Source: a virus
Length of the DNA stretch: 64,000 bases
Direction: 5' to 3' (one strand)
Virus record (IMG/VR): IMGVR_UViG_3300021961_000038
Location: 49,407 to 113,406 of that record
Part shown: in pieces, positions 62,250 to 64,000 of the stretch
Layout of the letters: each line of letters opens with the position of its first letter
How positions within the stretch are numbered: position 1 is the stretch's first letter
Notes under the pieces: model-generated
Database searches by the model: none
Told to the model about the DNA's origin: nothing
What the model saw: the letters and a program-made list of their open reading frames with translations, nothing else
Program-made: the position numbers and the translations under genes

Positions 62250-62507
62250 TTAGGCTACTTGTGAAGCAAGTGCTTTGTAACCTGCCGCAATTACTTTACG
62301 GCTTGCAGTACCTAAACGATACTTGTTGTACACACGACCCTTTGAGTCAGTCACTGTGTTCAAATAGATTGGAAATCCATTAAAACGTAGTGCTTGAATT
62401 ACTGCCGCAGGATTGCCAGCACCGAAACGTGCTTTGATCTGCTTTGCAGTTAGTTCTTGACCGTTTTGAAGAGCGGTTAGTACTTTTGATTGAATTGTGT
62501 TTGTCAT
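62250..62507 (-). CDS. Small winged-helix/HTH-like protein
   Basis: The 85-residue protein has SKVLTALQNGQELTAKQIKARF (helix-turn-helix) followed by NPAAVIQALRFNGFPIY and a short beta wing (VYNKYRLG). This small winged-helix design is common in marine T4-like phages, from memory. A regulatory role is likely. It has its own promoter (62557-62585) and a leader with an ATGCTT...AAGCAT inverted repeat near 62530-62547. Confidence 0.7.
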   Translation of the reverse strand: MTNTIQSKVLTALQNGQELTAKQIKARFGAGNPAAVIQALRFNGFPIYLNTVTDSKGRVYNKYRLGTASRKVIAAGYKALASQVA

Positions 62508-62556
62508 TTTTTTCTCCGATTAAAAATAAATGCTTTTTATTAAGCATCACAATATT

Positions 62557-62585
62557 ATAGTAACAAATTTTAGATATATTGTCAA
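62557..62585 (-). promoter_or_regulatory. Sigma-70-like promoter for the HTH gene
   Basis: TTGACA (minus strand, 62585-62580), 17 bases, TACTAT (62562-62557); a TATAAT lies 3 bases further on. It follows the terminator of the gene upstream. Confidence 0.7.
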
Positions 62586-62611
62586 GTGTTACTCTTGACT
62601 AATGTTACCAA

Positions 62612-62631
62612 AAAGGCCCCGAAGGGCCTTT
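62612..62631 (-). terminator. Rho-independent terminator with UUCG loop
   Basis: Minus strand AAAGGCCC-TTCG-GGGCCTTTTT: 8-bp stem, stable UUCG loop and a T-run. It follows the stop at 62646. Confidence 0.85.
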
Positions 62632-62645
62632 AAGGTTACTCAAAA

Positions 62646-62960
62646 CTATGCAACGTTTTCGTTGATAACAGTTTTGTTAGTTGTAGATAAAAGACCAATT
62701 AATTGCTCTTTTAGTGCTAATGAAGATTGTAAAGTTCCAGTTCCTAAAACTCTTACATTGAAATCATAACCAGCATCAATTAATTTTCTTGTTGCTGTAG
62801 ATCTTTTCATTTTTAAGTTTGCGAATTTAATCGCACCGCCATTAACTGTACCTTTTACGATATAGTCAGTTGCAGGTTCTACGAATACACCAATTTTTGA
62901 ATTTACATTACCTTTAGTAAATTCTCTAGTGTATGTAACATATTGCTTTGTTCTAGCCAT
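62646..62960 (-). CDS. Unknown 104-residue basic protein
   Basis: The frame is open upstream to 63191, but a GGAGAAAA ribosome site precedes the ATG at 62960, giving MARTKQYVTYTREF... (104 residues). The protein is basic with KMKRSTATRKLIDAGYDF and a compact beta part (KGNVNSKIGVFVEP). It has its own promoter at 63024-63052 and a terminator after it, so it is a single-gene unit. The function is unknown; a DNA-binding or early protein is plausible. Confidence 0.65.
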   Translation of the reverse strand: MARTKQYVTYTREFTKGNVNSKIGVFVEPATDYIVKGTVNGGAIKFANLKMKRSTATRKLIDAGYDFNVRVLGTGTLQSSLALKEQLIGLLSTTNKTVINENVA

Positions 62961-63023
62961 ATGGGTTTTCTCCTTGTTATTGTTATTAAAAAACTTTAAG
63001 ATTTTTTTAAACATAGTAAGTAT

Positions 63024-63052
63024 ACTATACACTAGATAATTGTAAAAAGCAA
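63024..63052 (-). promoter_or_regulatory. Sigma-70-like promoter for the 104-residue gene
   Basis: TTGCTT (minus strand, 63052-63047), 17 bases, TATAGT (63029-63024). Its -35 neighbourhood GTGTTGCTTTTTA is the same as in the DNA polymerase promoter. Confidence 0.65.
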
Positions 63053-63075
63053 CACTATTTTTTACCAAAAAGAGG

Positions 63076-63104
63076 TTGACAACTACACACTTTGGTGCTA
63101 TTAT
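63076..63104 (+). promoter_or_regulatory. Sigma-70-like promoter for the plus-strand 213-residue gene
   Basis: TTGACA (63076-63081), 17 bases, TATTAT (63099-63104), 27 bases before the ATG at 63132. It diverges from the promoter at 63024-63052. Confidence 0.75.
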
Positions 63105-63131
63105 ATAAACATACTTAGATATGAGGGTATC

Positions 63132-63773
63132 ATGAACAAATTTGAAATCACAGTTAATCAGGCACTTAATCTTGCTGTTCAGGCATATCACCAGAATGAT
63201 GGAAAATATGTCAAGTATGATTTTGGAGATAAAAAAGCAAACAAAACAATTATGTTAGAATTGTTACAGTCGGACAGTCCTTATAATGCTGATTATGAAA
63301 AAACTGTTGAAGATATCATAGACAGTCAAAAGTCTTTGATCTTTTCTGTGCTGAGTGGTACTGCTAACTCTTATCAAACAAGTATGTATTCTGTTTTGGG
63401 TAAAGAAATTATAACTCGAAAAGAAATAGGGTTTATAGCCCCTCTTCCAAAAATGTTTTTTGAAGATCAACGAAGGCAACAGTTTTCTTCAAGCCTATCT
63501 AACAGTCAACATCTAAGTCAACTTGGAAAGCCTGTTGAAGGATCTGCTTTTTTATACGACAGTCGTTACATTGAAAGCAGGGGGTTTTTTGTTTACACAT
63601 TTAATATGGATGGTAATCTAATAACACACTTCAGCAATAAAAGTCCTGATGAGTTTAATTTAATTGTTGGTAAAACTTATAAGATTAAAGCCAAGATTAA
63701 GAAGCATGGCGTTAGCAAGTTTTATGGTGATGTTTTAGATAATGTTGTAAACTACTTAAAAGTTAGCGAATAG
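63132..63773 (+). CDS. Unknown 213-residue protein on the plus strand
   Basis: The only plus-strand gene in the right half of the window. It starts MNKFEITVNQALNLAVQAY, contains a central GFIAPLPKMFFEDQRRQQF, and ends with YKIKAKIKKHGVSKFYGDVL, a segment that could form a small OB-like barrel. It has its own divergent promoter and a GAGGGT ribosome site. Its stop overlaps the end of the next minus-strand gene by 11 bases. No function is recognised. Confidence 0.65.
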   Translation: MNKFEITVNQALNLAVQAYHQNDGKYVKYDFGDKKANKTIMLELLQSDSPYNADYEKTVEDIIDSQKSLIFSVLSGTANSYQTSMYSVLGKEIITRKEIGFIAPLPKMFFEDQRRQQFSSSLSNSQHLSQLGKPVEGSAFLYDSRYIESRGFFVYTFNMDGNLITHFSNKSPDEFNLIVGKTYKIKAKIKKHGVSKFYGDVLDNVVNYLKVSE

Positions 63774-64000
63774 TTTTTCCGTCGCCGCTTACTTCAATTT
63801 CGTAATCGCCAACAACTGCTTTAGAAATCTTTTCAACCATTGCATCAGCATCTTGGTTGGAAAGATCCTTGTTTAGTGCAACTTCGTAGACATACTGTCC
63901 GTTAGTTGTTTCATAACTCTCAAAAATAACTGATTGTTCTGATTCCATTAAATGAGTACTAATGGTGCTTTCCATAGCACCTGCGAATGTTTTAATAAAA
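63763..64000 (-). CDS. Partial small unknown protein at the right edge
   Basis: The frame is open to the window end, with an ATG at 63975 but also coding sequence upstream of it (IKTFAGAMESTIS), so the protein is probably cut by the window. The visible 79 residues are acidic and end in a strand DYEIEVSGDGKTIR. It converges with the plus-strand gene. Confidence 0.55.
   Translation of the reverse strand, partial: FIKTFAGAMESTISTHLMESEQSVIFESYETTNGQYVYEVALNKDLSNQDADAMVEKISKAVVGDYEIEVSGDGKTIR

Noticed and set aside
62961-63191. Extension of the 104-residue protein to 63191
   Set aside because: The extension spans the divergent promoters and encodes a hydrophobic non-conserved stretch; a ribosome site precedes 62960.
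1-64000. tRNA genes, CRISPR arrays, insertion sequences, integrase or attachment site
   Set aside because: None was seen on reading; the gaps between genes are too short for tRNAs and no clustered direct repeats of 25-40 bases occur.

Overview
The window is a 64 kb piece of an AT-rich, T4-type tailed phage (myovirus) of the kind seen in marine phages of cyanobacteria, SAR11 and related bacteria. The evidence is a gp25-gp6 baseplate block, a gp43-type family B DNA polymerase next to a gp45-like clamp, a T4-type RNase H, a DsbA-like protein, ThyX, dCMP deaminase, 2OG-Fe(II) oxygenases and several sequence modules that recur, from memory, in marine T4-like phages. No ribosomal RNA, tRNA, insertion sequence, integrase or CRISPR array was seen. 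Gene packing is very dense and no gene-free stretch exceeds 300 bases. The phage genome clearly continues beyond both ends: a virion gene is cut at the left and a small minus-strand gene is cut at the right.

Layout: (1) 1-27.8 kb, all on the plus strand, is a virion module. It holds the end of a baseplate protein, gp25, gp6, a giant 4,638-residue structural protein, a 220-residue virion protein, then four paralogous fibre-like proteins with a small oxygenase and an unknown gene among them. (2) 27.9-55.5 kb, all on the minus strand, is a metabolism and replication module. It holds dCMP deaminase and ThyX, a MoxR ATPase with a vWA metallopeptidase, an HNH nuclease, RNase H, QueE, a HIT protein, an MBD4-like glycosylase, ClpP, a phosphoribosyltransferase, FolE, two more oxygenases, a glycosyltransferase, a QueD-like protein, a tRNA-guanine-transglycosylase-like DpdA, the clamp and the DNA polymerase, two duplicated small membrane proteins and DsbA. 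(3) 55.6-62.0 kb, minus strand, looks like a head or internal-protein module. Several N-termini resemble the T4 capsid targeting sequence, and the cargo-like domains include a nucleotidyltransferase and a deoxynucleotidase. (4) 62.0-64 kb holds small regulators and unknown genes around a divergent promoter pair.

The most coherent accessory system is a probable 7-deazaguanine DNA modification pathway: FolE to QueD-like to QueE to DpdA, with no QueC in this window. If QueC is absent from the whole genome, the expected base is 7-carboxy-7-deazaguanine. Other points of interest are tandem hairpins with 8-nt loops in the leader of the DNA polymerase gene (a candidate autogenous operator as in T4), a set of very strong sigma-70-like promoters, two of which share spacer sequence, and the possible injected-protein cluster.
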